Below are positions 23,691-35,999 of a stretch of DNA of 64,000 bases, one piece after another. This DNA is from Chrysemys picta bellii (Eukaryota > Chordata > Testudines > Emydidae), in contig NC_088800.1 of NCBI RefSeq assembly GCF_011386835.1, positions 13,540,572-13,604,571 on the forward strand. Direction: 5' to 3'. How positions within the stretch are numbered: the stretch's first letter is position 1; every line of letters starts with the position of its first letter. The notes beneath the pieces were generated by a model. It saw nothing but the letters and a program-made list of their open reading frames with translations, was not told the DNA's origin and did not search any database. The translations under genes and the position numbers were made by a program.

Positions 23691-24929
23691 AGATGCGCTT
23701 GGAGACTTGGTATATTTTCTCTTCAAAACTGCCTAACTTCCATGTTTTAAATAGTTCGCTGTGGTGTGGCTTGTTCAAAGGCAACAAGCAACACTCCCAC
23801 AGAAAACCAGGCAAGAACCATGCTAGAGTTACAGTTATGTAACTTAATATAGGCTGGCTGAAACTTTTCAAAATTGCTTAAAAAAACCCACTTTCATCTG
23901 TCACTTGAGCTGAAATCTGTGCTGTAGCCTCAAACTAGATTTATTAGTCAGAGCTGTGCAATACACCCTGAATCAGGGTCTTCAAGGGCAATTGGAATAG
24001 ACTTAATTATGGCAGCACAAATGGAGCCTTTCTGACCAAGAGATGCAGACAGTGGACTAGTATCTAGAATTCCATTTACACACACATTCACAAATGCGTT
24101 TATGTGCAGTGGTAAAGCCACTCACAAGCTCCCTCCCACGGACACACATCCTGACATATAGTTGCACGCTCTGTTGACATCCTTGTATGACCGTATGCAA
24201 TCTTGCATCCACGCTTGTGATACTCCCATAAATAGCCCCCCCACACAACTCATGTACACTCGCACACACCTGCTTCCCTTACACACACTCACTTTCTCGC
24301 TCACTCACAATCTTCACACACTCACACTCACAAAGAAGTAGTCAGCATTTTGTGTTCTTGTTGGGCTTCTCCAGACACTGCAGTTCTGGATAAATATTGC
24401 TATTTATTATACCTAAATTTAGGGTTATTAATTATATCAGTATAAACCTAATTTATATCACCATAAACAGCTATAATAAATGCTGCCAAATGCTAATACC
24501 CAGTGCTTGCGAACTGTGCCTATGCTTGATGGTTTTCTTCCTCCCCACTTCCCAGAAGCATTAAATTAAAAATGATTCAGAGTTGCAGGATCATAGATCA
24601 AGCTATGGGTGGGAGCTCTCAGGAAAATGCACTTGTTTTAAAAAATACTCCACACCAAACAGCCTGTGGATTCTTTGTGCCTCGTTTCCCCTTCCCATCT
24701 CTGCCACTCACAGAGCCCTGCCTGGGTGATGTGGCTAGTATTACCAGTGTGTGGCCAGTCCCTGCCAATCTCCAACGTTGCCACCCTCTTCTTTCTTTTC
24801 CTTTCCTCCTTTTATACTACCCATCTCTGTTCTCTTCCACCTGCCCCCCTCTTTCCCAGTGTTCTCCTCTCCAGGGCTTGCATCGAAGAAGTACATGAGC
24901 ACTTGGTTTTTCTGTGACATCGTCCATTT
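23691..24929. other. Intron sequence with CA-rich tract
   Basis: An impure CA/CTCA-rich tract lies at 24070-24335 and gives cysteine-rich shadow ORFs. No gene was recognised. Confidence 0.45.
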
Positions 24930-25130
24930 TAGGAACACAAAGCATTATACAGGCGAGTTAGCCCTCCCAGCTGTGTGAGCCAGGAAGTGTTATCTCCCAT
25001 TTTAATGGTAGCAAAACGGAGACATGGAGAAGTTAAGTGATTTCTTCCCAGGTCACAGAGTAAGTCAGTGGCAGAGGTAGGAATAGGGCCCTCGAGTCCG
25101 GATTTGCTCTTTTAGGTTTTAGCCACAGAT
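24930..25130 (-). repeat. MIR-like SINE, reverse orientation
   Basis: TTATCTCCCATTTTAATGG, then GAGAAGTTAAGTGATTTC, CAGGTCACAGAGTAAGTCAG and TGGCAGAGGTAGGAATAGG are the antisense MIR core. Confidence 0.65.
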
Positions 25131-25344
25131 CGTTTTAAAAAACCCAAACAAACCGAACCATAAATGCTGATCTAGCATTTCACAGTCTATAGTTATAGGT
25201 TCAGTTGAGGTCTGCTTTAACGGAGGGTGTCATTATTGGTTGGATCCTATTTTATTCAGGCGGCTTTCTCCATCCCAGCTGAGTTATGACTCTTCTCTCA
25301 ATGTTTCACTGAAGCTAAAGTGGCAGGGTTTAAAATCCTCGGTA

Positions 25345-25510
25345 ATCATAGAAAGGTAGAGAGGGAAAAGTCCTGTTAGGTCACATCCCAGAGCCAGTGC
25401 AGGACTGTTCCCTACTGCACGTTTTCTGGGTCTCTAAATATCCCAAATGATGGGGTTTCTACCCTTCCTTTTAGAGCCTGCCCCTTGATTTCATAGCAGG
25501 GTGCTCAGAA
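25345..25510 (-). mobile_element. CR1 fragment
   Basis: ATCATAGAAAGGTAGAGAGG, GCCAGTGCAGGACTGTTCCC and TATCCCAAATGATGGGGTTT match the antisense order of a CR1 3' end. It is diverged. Confidence 0.6.
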
Positions 25511-27397
25511 AAGGATAACGGAAGCACATCTCCACTTATTCCCCCCACACTGCCTCCTCTCCTGGCAAGGGAATTGAAGAGGAATTTATTCCCCATAATA
25601 AAATAGTGTGAGCAAATGGGTGACCCATGCTCTGCAAATATACTCTGAAGGCTCCCCGCAGTTGGTCCATCTATGGTACATGTGCGTGAGTGTCAGTGGG
25701 TGTGTGATGGAGTATGGATTGGGGGAGCTAGGTTTCTGTAGTGCTGGATCACAAGGGGCTTTTTAGAGCAATGTCATTAATTGGTACAGGGAGAGGGTTT
25801 CTCTTGTATCATGAAGAAGATCCCCAGGTAGGGAAAGAAGGAGGGAGCATACAACAGGATTATTTCCCCCTGCACTTTGCCACTTACCAGATGACGCCAT
25901 CCCCCAAACCATCCCAGGGAGCCAAGCATTTAAATTGGCACAGCCAAGGTTTTTATGCTGTCCAAGCCAGCAAAAGTTGTGCTAAACGCCTTTGCAAGCC
26001 AAGGTGTATCAGATCCAAGAGAGAATTTTGCCATAGAGGAACTTGTACAGATGATGATACCGATATGCTGGTATAGCAGGAGGCTATCTTAAGTATTTGA
26101 GAGTATGGATTAATGTGCTCACTTGCTGGAGGACTAAGTCATGTGTTAGGTTGTGTGCATATTCACCACTGTCCCCCGCTAGGGGGAATGTGTCCAGCAT
26201 GGAAAATATCTATGATACAGTGACTTGGTTGGAGGCATGAAAAGCAGATATAAACTCTATAGGCTAGAGTCACCCTGCGGAGGGGAGATTCGGCATGGGT
26301 AATGATATCCCCGCTGCCGTTCCTCAGGGGTTCTACCAAGGGAGGACAGCTTTAAAGACCACCTAGAGCTCCATGGGCTCTCCTCCAGTGGAGAGGTATC
26401 GAATCAACGTATTTCCTAAGCAGACTGGCCCTGCCCCCTTCCATGCTGTTCCCACCCATTTTGGGTGACTGTATCAGCCAGCGCCAGCTCCCCTGGTGGA
26501 GTAGGGATTTGGGGGCAGCTTGCTGATCTCCTGTGGAGTGAAATGGATCCTGTTACTGCTATTGACAGCTAAGAGGGATTCCCCGTTAGCTCACTGGTAG
26601 AGGTCTGTTTGTTTGGAGCGATAGCCAGCAAGCCGCGGGAAGCAGTTCAGCTTAAACCTATCCCTTTGCACTGTGCTGAGGTCACAGTCCACCCACAGCA
26701 CCCCCCAAGTAATTCTCCCTTTGCAGCCAATGGCTTTGGGCCGAAGATACTAGAGCCACGGTACTGCCTTCTACCTGCACTTCCAGCAACATGTTATTTA
26801 TTCTGTTGTTTATCTGCTGGCACCGCCTTGCCCCTTGAGTTATTAGCTTTATTCGCTTATTACCAGTGTTTCCTCCTCCGTCAATGTGTTCCCATACATC
26901 TTTGCTTCTCAGGAATATGCTTTCCTCTCTATTTACTGCTTTTCCTGACGCCTCCCTCCCCCAAGCACCCTTCTCCCCTTTCCTGGCAACCCAGTAACGG
27001 CCAAGGAGATAAATAAGGAACATAACTCTTCCCGGCTATTATTTTTGTTGTGGTTGCTGTGAACAGTAATATATATAATAACAAGGAAACAAATCTTATT
27101 ACTAAAGTAATTACAATAAATAAAAACCCAAGAGGGGAGATGAAGGAAGGGGCTGTCAGGGGAGTGATTGCAGCATGGTTTTTAAAAAATTTAATTTCCG
27201 TGAGATGTTCTCTGCCATTCTGGTGATACTCTGTCGAGGGGGGTTGTGACTAATTAGCAGCCAGTTGTTGTTGCTGTTGTAACATACCGTCGCCTAATGT
27301 ATTTGTGTGCCTGTGTCTTTAAACAGTAGCTTGTCTATGTATCTGCACCAGTCACACATCAGCAGTTGGTTTCATTGCCTGGTGCTTTTGTTTCCTT
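25511..27397. other. Intron sequence without recognised features
   Basis: ORFs at 25741-26076 and on both strands at 26609-27023 have no recognisable motif and are treated as chance. A tRNA box A-like string, TTAGCTCACTGGTAGAGG, at about 26587 has no box B partner. Confidence 0.45.
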
Positions 27398-27400
27398 TAA

Positions 27401-27698
27401 GGTATGTCTACACTACCTGCCAGATCGGCGGGTAGTGATCGATCTATCGGGGATTGATTTATCGCGTCTAGTGTAGAGGTGATAAAATCGATCCCCGATC
27501 GCTCTGCCGTCGACTCTGGAACTCCACCGGGGTGAGAGGCGGAAGCGGAGTCGACGGGGGAGCGGCAGTAGTCGACTCGCTGCCGTCCTCACAGCCAGGT
27601 AAATCGACCTAAGATATGCCGACTTCAGCTACGCTATTTGCGTAGCTGAAGCTGCGTATCTTAGGTCGACCCCCCCCCCCCCCAGTGTAGACCTAGCC
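27401..27698. mobile_element. Harbinger-like MITE with TAA duplication and long hairpin
   Basis: Flanked by TAA at 27398-27400 and 27699-27701. The ends GGTATGTCTACACTACC and (reverse complement) GGCTAGGTCTACACT are inverted repeats. The interior is CpG-rich, with ATCGATC, GTCGAC and similar self-complementary words. A near-perfect hairpin spans 27604-27669 (TCGACCTAAGAT...ATCTTAGGTCGA) around a TATTT loop. A C14 run lies at 27670-27683. No coding sequence. Confidence 0.85.
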
Positions 27699-27789
27699 TA
27701 AGTCACTGAGGTTTTGGGGACTTGGCCATTCTTCCTTTTCTTTTCTAATGTTGTGAACTTCCAGGATTTGTGGGATTTTTTTCCAGGAG

Positions 27790-27955
27790 CTCATGGGACT
27801 GAGAACCAGGAACAATTGTGTTCTAATGCCTCTTCTGAAACTGACTTTCTTTCTCTGCTCTTGGACAGAGCACTAAACCTCTCTGCCTCAATTTCCCCAT
27901 CTGTACAGTGGTGCTAACTAAACTTACTGTAAGGTAGTGAGGACTAATTAGTTAA
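27790..27955 (+). repeat. MIR-like SINE fragment
   Basis: CTAAACCTCTCTGCCTCAAT, TTCCCCATCTGTACAGTGG and TGAGGACTAATTAGTTAATG are in MIR order. Confidence 0.6.
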
Positions 27956-28072
27956 TGGGCCAAATTAAGACCTGATGCGAGCAAGTGCCTCTCCCCTTGT
28001 TTCAATAGACTTGCACTGGCTTATAGCCAAGGCTGTCACAATGTTTGTAAAGCTCTCTGAAGCTGTGAAGTA

Positions 28073-28245
28073 CCAAGGGACGTACTGGCCGCCGCTTCCC
28101 ACCACCCCCATTGGCCTGGAGCAGCGAACCACGGCCAGTGGGAGCCGCGATCGGCCGGACCTGCGGACGCGGCAGGTAAACAAACTGGCCTGGCCCGCCA
28201 GGGGCTTTCCCTACACAAGCGGCGTCCCAAGTTTGGGAAACACTG
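28073..28245. mobile_element. Truncated GC-rich hAT MITE (half copy, AAACACTG end)
   Basis: It retains the core GCGATCGGCCGGACCTGCGG and the right terminus CCCAAGTTTGGGAAACACTG found in the intact copies at 52186-52498 and 57200-57520. The left half is absent, so no TSD can be read. Confidence 0.75.
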
Positions 28246-28257
28246 TTCTAAAAGATC

Positions 28258-28365
28258 TGATCTAGGAATTATTTGGGGGAAGTTCTATGGCCGGTGCTAT
28301 ACAGAGGGTCAGCCTAGATCATCACAATGGTCCCTTCTGGCCTCGGACTTTGGAGTTATGTTATT
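28258..28365 (+). mobile_element. CR1 3'-end fragment
   Basis: GTTCTATGGCCGGTGCTATA, TCAGCCTAGATCATCACAAT and GGTCCCTTCTGGCCTCGGA follow a CR1 3' tail on the + strand. Confidence 0.6.
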
Positions 28366-28579
28366 TTCGGTTTGATGGGGTTTGATTATATCTCGTGTTT
28401 GTTACAGTTATTGGAATCTCATGGTGTGTATTATTTATTATTCACATAGCACTCAGTATGCTTGGCAAAGAGGCAAGAAACAGGAGTCTCTCGTTGCGAA
28501 TCTACACATTAGTCCATGACACTGTAGTTGATCACACTGGGAGGGGCAAGCTTTTCGGAGGGTTGGCTGGTATATCTTA

Positions 28580-28985
28580 TTGTTGAGCTAGATCCATCAT
28601 CATGTTGAAACTCTCCACCTTCACCTTTTAAATCTCCACCTCCAGTCCTACCTCTCAGCTCTGTCTGCGTCATGGATTCTTACTCAGATCCTGCCCATTC
28701 ATCCCTCCTCACCACTCCTTGCGTCCACTTCTCCCCTTCCAACGTTGAACCTTTGGTCATGCTGTCTTCTCTCAAAGCACCTCGTGACTATCTGCTTCTT
28801 TCTTTGGGCCTCCCATCAACAATCAGCTATGAATGTCTGCTGCCGCTTTCCTGATTGTGCCTTGAACTGTTTGCTTTGTATCCCCCCAGGTTAGACTGTT
28901 CACTATTTGGGGCAGGAAGTAAGACCATAGCTAGCTGTGTGTATCTGTAAAGCTCTATGCACATCGACGGCGCTGTATCAGTGAC
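28580..28985 (+). repeat. L2-like LINE 3' fragment
   Basis: A C/T-rich stretch with TCTGCTTCTTTCTTTGGGCC-type text is followed by GTTAGACTGTTCACTATTTG, GGGCAGGAAGTAAGACC and TAAAGCTCTATGCACATCGA. This resembles the 3' end of an old L2-like LINE. Low certainty. Confidence 0.4.
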
Positions 28986-30247
28986 AAACAGCAATAGTAA
29001 CTGGCACAAGTGAATTGGAGCTCAGAGAATCGAGGGCATTATAGGCCAGTAGAAATCACCACAGCTGGCCGTTCAGGTCAGATAACCCCTTTTGGATATT
29101 CATCTAGGCCTCTGTAGGTCATAAAACTCTGTCATGACAGTTCGTATATCCAGTTCATTGTATCTCAGCCATGTTTTGTATGTTGCTGTTGTGGTCCAAA
29201 TCATTGCACAGTAGAGTAGCTTAATCAGTTATTTGTCTGCTAGGCTTCCATGCAGCGGCACAAGACACTGTACATACCAGTTGATCTTGGAGACCAGAAT
29301 TTCTTCGCTAGTTGTTCTAATTTTATTCCATCCGGTTCTAGTCGACAGGGCTAACGCAGACACATTTGCATATCACTGTGTCCCATCAGTCATGACGGAT
29401 CAGCGTATTTGTTGCCCTGGTCTGACATTTAAATATTGCCCACCCCATTTAAGGATGAGAAAAACTTCCCCGACTCCTATATCTTCATTCAACTGATCAA
29501 ACAGCCACTCAGACGGCCACAATGAAAGATCTATTGGAGGCAAATGAGACTGAAAATTGAAGCATTGTATAAAAAAAATCATAGTTCCTTTCTCACTCTC
29601 TTGTGACTGCTAGGTCTATCCATTGGCCTCAACCCATCTGCCCATAGATGAATCACTGCACTACTCATCGTAGTCATCGACACTGGCCTGTGCATTGTAG
29701 TTCATTTAACTGAGTGTAGCAGATCTTCTCAGACACTGGGGCAAATAGTTGGCATCCTTCAGATCCTAGCCTATTAGGTTCTCTTGGAGAATAGTCAATG
29801 ACATAGTAGCTCATGAGACGACTGACAGCTATTGGTCACCCCTCGCCATTCCAAGTCGCATGTCAAAGTCCATGCCAGTGCCTAGCCACAGTTCTGGAGC
29901 TGGAATCTTCTATTCATTGGACAGGAGAAAGAAAGTCCACAAAATGAAACTGCAAATACTTCACTTTAATAGATGTGATGAAGAACGTCTATGACTTAAC
30001 TACAATATCCACGCTACCCAGAAAGCTGAAATTGCAAGGGAATGAAAGGTTATTGTCTTTCATAATACATCTTACTATATTACATTGTGTCATAAATTAA
30101 GCAATATTTCTATCACTTCGAAACTTGGGCATCCCTAGAGTTCATTGTGACATTTCCAGTTTTATAGGACTATTCAGTTCCTTTTAAGTATTAAAACACA
30201 TCATTTGTTGTAATATATGCACTGGGATTTACATGTACACTGTGTTT
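28986..30247. other. Intron sequence, unidentified
   Basis: Bases 29040-29960 look like old repeat-derived sequence. A short - strand frame near 29400-29580 reads protein-like (LWPSEWLFDQLNEDIG) but matches no family I can name. No host gene is visible. Confidence 0.35.
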
Positions 30248-30290
30248 AAAAAAAAAAAAAAAAAAAAGAGAGAGAGAAAGAGAGAGAAGA
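30248..30290 (+). repeat. Poly(A) followed by (GA)n
   Basis: About 20 A, then GAGAGAGA-type repeats. It may mark the tail of a retroposed sequence, but no TSD was verified. Confidence 0.7.
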
Positions 30291-30899
30291 GTTACTGGCC
30301 TGTAGTTATCAGAGTCCAGAGCTGGTTTCAGCAGTAGTGAATTCTGCAGAGGGTTGGCTCTGTTGTGGGTTTGTTTTTTTTACTTATGTGTTGTTTAGAT
30401 ATTACGTCTCTCTCTTCCCTCCTCCTTTCTCTTTGGGGATCTATCAGATTGGAGGCTGGCAAAATGCTGTGATGGAGAAGAGTACAGAGCCCTATGTAAG
30501 GTAAAACAAAAAAGGGGAAAAAAAGATTCACAAACTAAAACACTGTCTGTGGTGAGGGAGGCTTTTCTGCAAAACATGCTACAGTTATAGGCTGAAAATT
30601 GCCCTGCAAAAATGAGCATGCAAGTGATCACCTAGAGATCAAAGTACACACTGTGAGCATGATCGCATATGCAATTGTTATAATTATACGGGCAAGTTTT
30701 GCTACCACTATTTTAGCAAATAGTCTAATTTAAAGAAATAGCTGAGTGTTCCAAACAAAGAGCAAGAATTAAAATATGAAATAAAGCGAATCAGTGTGGG
30801 AATAACTGAGGTGAGGTGAAATCAGCAAACAGCAGTGGTTTTTAACTGGCAGTGCTCCAAGAAGGAAGATACATGGAAGTGCAGTTGTAATGCTGCAGA
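30291..30899. other. Intron sequence without recognised features
   Basis: No ORF with motifs and no repeat ends were seen. Confidence 0.45.
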
Positions 30900-31216
30900 A
30901 CAGGTCTGAGCCTTGGTGGGGGGAAGTGGAGGAATTCCTGTAAAGATATGGCACAAGGAGTAATGGTCTCAAGGTGCAGTGGGGGAGGTTTAGGTTGGAT
31001 ATTAGGAAAAACTTTTTCACTAGGAGGGTGGAGAAGCACTGGAATGGGTTACCTAGGGAGGTGGTGGAATCTCCTTCCTTAGAAGTTTTTAAGGTCAGGT
31101 TTGACAAAGCCCTGGCTGGGATGATTTGGTTGGGGATTGGTCCTGCTTTGAGCAGGGGGTTGGACTAGATGACCTCCTGAGGTCCCTTCCTACTCTGATC
31201 CTCTATGATTCTATGA
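30900..31216 (+). mobile_element. CR1 LINE 3' end with ORF2 C-terminus
   Basis: The + strand frame from about 30974 encodes the CR1 ORF2 tail ([13 protein letters not shown], then [14 protein letters not shown]). It runs into a 3' UTR with GGACTAGATGACCTCCTGAG and ends in TGATCCTCTATGATTCTATG, the typical CR1 terminal repeat. It is 5'-truncated, as is usual for CR1. The copy is young enough for the frame to stay open to the stop near 31168. Confidence 0.9.
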
Positions 31217-31289
31217 GCTGGGAAGCAGAATGGAGTGGGAAAAGGAAAGACGGGGAGCTGCTGTAATGGTGCAGCACAGATATGCCCTT

Positions 31290-31425
31290 ATAGCAAAATT
31301 CTAGATTGTAAGCTTTTTGGAATAGGGACCATGTCCCTCTCTGTTTGTGCAGCATCTAGCATGGTGAGATCCCAGTCCTGATTGGGACCTCTGACAGCTA
31401 CGGTAACATAAATAATAAAATAGGA
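31290..31425 (+). repeat. L2-like 3' tail
   Basis: TAGATTGTAAGCTTTTTGGA, then GCAGCATCTAGCATGGTGAG, then ACGGTAACATAAATAATAAA. This is a widespread amniote LINE/SINE tail pattern. The family name is uncertain. Confidence 0.5.
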
Positions 31426-32407
31426 AGAATAGAGAGGAAACCAATAGCATTCTGTAGAAATTACTCTAAAAACCTGTAGAATTAAATATAAACAACTTTT
31501 CTATAGGCTTTTGGAACCAGTCTGAGGAACTGCCTAGGGAATACAATGAAATTTTATAAAATGGGTAAGCATTCTACTACAATGTATAGGATTTTTCCAC
31601 CTGCATTACCTGGGGAAACAGAGTACAATGGAAGAAGAAGAAGAGTAAATCATATAGTCCGGACTGTAAATGTCTCCCCAGATCACAAGGCAGGGATTTG
31701 GACTGATGGCTTTTATCTGTCCAAAGGCCACCATACACACTTGAAGCATCTAAGAATAATAAATTATTATCAAATAACATCTTACTATACTAAATAATAT
31801 ATTAAAATATATCAACAAATATAATAAATAATACAATAGATTGCCATAATCCAGTCAGACCTTTCACATAATATTTTTCTTCTTCCATTAACATGTTGTT
31901 TCCTTTAACTTTTTATTTATTTATCTATTTCTTTTCCAATCTTTCCATCTTTTCCTTCCTTGCATGCCATTATTAAGCCACCATGGGGCTCCATATGGGT
32001 GCAAAGATGCACCTGTGTCGATCCAGGTGCAGGATTTGCAATAGATATTTTGTTTAGCTTTACTTCCCATGATTGGAAGTTCAGGAGCTCAACTCCTGCT
32101 GGAGAAGGAAGTGCCAGAGCTTCCAGGGAGCTCTTGTTCCCTTTGAACAGTACTTATAAGCAAGGTGAGAAGTAGGAACTGACTCTTCAGGCAATATTGC
32201 CTTCTGCAGCTAGTGAAGATGTCCTTGTTATAAAATAACAGTCCCATATTCATTTTTTTGTCTTCTAATAATCAACAGACATTGTTAAAATCTGAAGACC
32301 AAGGTAAAGAAAGCAGTGTGGATTTTCTCCCCGTAGTGGTTATGGTACATAAGAGAATGCAAGACACTCCACAGCTGAATAATCATAAACTATTTTAATA
32401 CAGTTAA
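31426..32407. other. AT-rich intron sequence
   Basis: No gene recognised. 31745-31960 is very AT-rich. Confidence 0.45.
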
Positions 32408-32415
32408 GATATGTG

Positions 32416-32944
32416 CAGGGCCGGCTCTGGCTTTTTTGCCGCCCCAGGCAAAAAAGCCTCCGGCCGCACCCCCCACCCAGCACGGCAGGGGAGGGCGCGG
32501 GAGGGGGAGGGTGGCCGGAGCCCTAGGGGGAGGGCGGCGAGTCCCGGTCGGGGCTCCGCTCTTCCCGGCGAGCCACGGCCGGGGCTCCGCTCTCCCCGGT
32601 GGCTGGAGCCCTGGGAGGAGGGCAGAGTGCCCAGCCAGGGCTCCGCTCTCCCCGGCGGCCAGAGCGCCGGGGGAGGGCAGCGAGTCCTGGCCGGGGCTCC
32701 GCTCTCCCCGGTGGCCAGGGGGAGGGCGCCGGGGGGGAGGGCGGCCGGAGCCCTGGGAGGAGGGCGGAGTGCCCGGCCGGGGCTCCGCTCTCCCCGGCGG
32801 CCAGAGCGCCGGGGCGAGGGCGGAGTGCCCGGCCGTGGCCCCACTCTCCCCGGCAGCCGGAGCCGGAGCACCGCACCGCGCCGCCCCCCTCCAGGTGCCG
32901 CCCCAAGCACAAGCTTGGTGGTCTGGTGCCTGGAGCCGGCCCTG
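32416..32944. mobile_element. GC-rich hAT MITE with internal minisatellite
   Basis: It begins CAGGGCCGGCTCTGGC. Its right end, reverse-complemented, begins CAGGGCCGGCTCCAGGC. The flanks GATATGTG (32408-32415) and GATCTGTG (32945-32952) form an 8-bp TSD with one mismatch. The centre (about 32515-32865) is an imperfect tandem array with a unit near 60-65 bp containing GGGGCTCCGCTCTCCCCGGC. Stop-free frames up to 219 codons on both strands result from the GC-rich array and are not genes. Confidence 0.9.
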
Positions 32945-32952
32945 GATCTGTG

Positions 32953-33309
32953 AAGGAGAAAAAGAAGCTGAGATTGCAAGGCGTTTTGCTGCACTAATCA
33001 GTCACCTCTGCGGAGAACTATCAGAGGACATTCAAATCCTGGCTGCAGCGACACGTGAAAAGGAAAGTGGTGGTCTCACTCATCAAAGTCTCTAATAGAC
33101 ATTGGTCTACATCACAGAACCACTAAGCAATGTGTCCTAGTTAGCAGTGAATTCTCTGCTCAGGTGGATATAACATTGGATAATGCAGATCGGGACTGAG
33201 TTATGATGGCTGAGCTGTGTAGAGGCCTTCAGTTCCAGAATAGTAGGAGAAGTTGCAGGTGAGGACTGAGATGCATTTTGCTTTGTGTACGCTGCCCCAC
33301 ACCCTAGGA
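32953..33309. other. Intron sequence without recognised features
   Basis: Nothing recognised beyond the TSD of the preceding element. Confidence 0.45.
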
Positions 33310-33515
33310 TTGGTTTAGCAATTGTAGCCAGTGGTGCTGCAGGTCAGGGGGAGGGGCATTGGCTGAGGTATCTGGGGAGCACAGGACTGGAATAGCAGAA
33401 GGTGCTGCATTGGGAGAATTGTACATAGACACCAGGGCTGGAATAGATGGGACGTGCTGTTGGTCAAGATTGAGGTATACTGGCAGAGTCGTGCATGGGG
33501 ACCAGAACTGGTGCT
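33310..33515 (+). repeat. Diverged interspersed repeat, copy 2 of 3
   Basis: Units containing GGACTGGAATAGCAGAAGGT, GGGCTGGAATAGATGGG and GGTCAAGATTGAGGTATACT recur every 60-70 bp. They are shared with 14865-15075 and, inverted, with 44945-45140. Confidence 0.45.
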
Positions 33516-35999
33516 ACATTCCATCAGGATCCTGCACTATTCCTTTTTCCGTCTATTGCCATCTCTCCTACAATTTCATGAACATAAAATTCGCATACAC
33601 AATTTTAAAAGAACATTTTAAAGAGCAGCATCACTATTATTACTCTGGTGGTTATTTTAGTGCCAACAGTATGCTCTGTGCTTCACATGAACAATGCATG
33701 AAAATAGAGACTGCCTCCCACCCCCAAGTGTTTATGCTCTAAGGATGTGCATAGCAGATAGGTCGAACTGAGAAATCCAGGAGTTCGGATAATTTTGAGA
33801 CTGATTTTGTTTTCTCCCCATAAAACTCACTTATTATTAAAAGAGGTTTTGCTTTGAAATGGCATCATGTTTGGGGAAGATCATGCCAAACACTTTTTTA
33901 CATACATTAATCCTAGATCATCAGGAGATGTGTCGATGAGCTGTTCCACCTGATTCTTTTAAGTCCCATTAATACTTGCCTCTTTCCCTAAATGGCACGT
34001 GAGGGCACTCTTGAACAGTGTGATTTCTCCATCTCGCTTCCTACGGATTTGAGCAGCATGTAATCCCCATCTAGCATATGTTCTTTACAAAATCAAATAG
34101 AGTCTTTATCAATGTCTGTGAGCTCTCATGCTCACAATGCTGTATGTAAATAAAAAGGAGAATATTAAGAAAAAGCACATGTTGCTGTAAGTAACAGAAA
34201 TTATCTGAACTAAGTACATCCCTTCATTACACGGTCTCTTAGTAAGACAGAAGTCCAGCTCATGGCTAATATTTGCAAAAATCTAGCTTTGTCTGTATGC
34301 ATACATTCCCCTCTACTGGAAGGAATGTGTCAGACCTGATCCTGTATACTTATTAATAATAGCTATTTTTATATGACACCTGTCAATCCAAAGGATCACA
34401 AAGTGCTGTGCAAGCATTATTTATTGTATATATACAGGTTTCAATTAGCAAAGTGCTGAAATGCATCCACCTCTGAGGTGGAATATGGCAACTTTTTTGC
34501 AGCCCACATGAATACTTACCAGTTGCTTCTCTGGGCTGACCTAGTGCAACTGTTGGTTTTAAGCTTAAACAAGATAGGTAAAAAGCAGATTTTGTGAGGT
34601 GGATAGTGAAACGTGCACCAGAAACTCAGGCAAATCATCTGAATCCAATCAAAGGCCCTATGTCTCCATATGTTTCTCTAATCATTTTGACCATCTCTGA
34701 AAAATCCATGCAATGGGTTTGAAAATGTACTCAGATTTCATATTACAAAGTAATGTTATGGAGAATGTATTTTCAGTGGTAACTTCTGATTCTGTCCCAC
34801 AAAAACTGTGCATATGTTAGCATGCACCAGATTGTATGGACATCTGGTATGCACCTGATTTGCATGAACTAACTGAGGTATATGTGCAATTCTTTAGTCG
34901 CTAACCCTTCTTGAGCTTTATTGTGATAAAAAATATCAGGAGTTTGTTTTGAGGCTAGCCATAAATATGGTCCAATTGAGACAGTGTTCTGTGTGCATAT
35001 ACACATAAAATATAATTGCTATAGTATCATATGTTTTGGTCCATATTTTCATAATTGAAGGGATGTGCTTGAAAAAATGTGTTCATTTGCAAGCACAATT
35101 ACCCTAGTTGCATGTTAGACATCTAGGTGCCCATTTTGCCTGTGGTTGTGCTCACAAAGGAGGGAATTGCTTGTGCAAATTAGGCACACAAATGTGATTG
35201 CGTTTGTTGTGGACTCTTCTGACAATGTGTTGTCTTCATGTATTTATGAAATTGGATTGATTTGTTCTGAAATTTCTATTTGACCGGCACACCTGAGGTA
35301 TCTAGTCTAGCAATCCAAGAAATATGAGCTGTTCTATCTCACTGCACGTATTTTCTTTTTTTTCTTGCATGCTTGTTTCTTTAATGTAAGCTAATGTCTT
35401 TGGCAAATAATTATTTAGGTCACTGGCCTTGCCAGTCACATGTCAACCCAGTGGCCTAGGAGTCTGAATGAAGACCGTGATATGCCTCTAGCTGAGTTGT
35501 CATTCTAAACTGCCCTCTTTGCCTGCATACATACAGACAAGCTTCATTTCAATGCCAAACTTGGAGCAACTACAAAGGAAAGCGGAAATGATATTGCTGT
35601 CTCACAGCTCCAGTTTGACAGCCTCAGAGAGAGAGAGTTATAAATAGGGGCTACTCTAGCCAATGAAGGGCTTGTTAGTGACTTGGCCTGCAGACTCTCT
35701 GGAGACTAGCCAGCTAATGTCATTTGTATCTTTCTTCAGCGTCTCTGCATAAAGCACCCTTTGCAAATCCTCAGCAGAGGGTACAAAGAGAACTGACCTG
35801 ACCTATAGTTGACAGACCATTCTTACTGATGCTAAACTGCTGCACTGTGGCACAGAGTATGCTAAAGCTTGCAGTAGAAAAGAAGAACATTTTAAAAAGA
35901 CACCTTAGGCCCAGCCCTGGAGATACACCACCTGCTAAGGGTATCCTGTTTGAATCCCCATGGACAGGAAGGTCCAACTATGAAGAGGACTAGTATGAG
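33516..35999. other. Intron sequence without recognised features
   Basis: It is AT-rich with few ORFs. A weak MIR-tail-like string occurs near 34380-34430. No gene recognised. Confidence 0.45.

Noticed and set aside
24057..24340. Cysteine-rich short ORFs resembling a small secreted peptide
   Set aside because: They are translations of an impure CA/CTCA repeat, with no consistent signal peptide.
26575..26620. Box A-like TTAGCTCACTGGTAGAGG
   Set aside because: No box B or CR1 tail follows at the right distance.
26609..27023. Opposed ORFs of 135 and 113 codons
   Set aside because: No motif on either strand; typical chance overlap in C/T-rich sequence.
29040..29960. Possible LINE or gene fragment
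   Set aside because: Short protein-like pieces appear on the - strand, but I could not tie them to any family or find termini, so no call was made.
32404..33095. Overlapping long ORFs on both strands (129 to 219 codons)
   Set aside because: They lie almost wholly in a GC-rich minisatellite inside a hAT MITE. Composition explains the lack of stops, and both strands are open at once.
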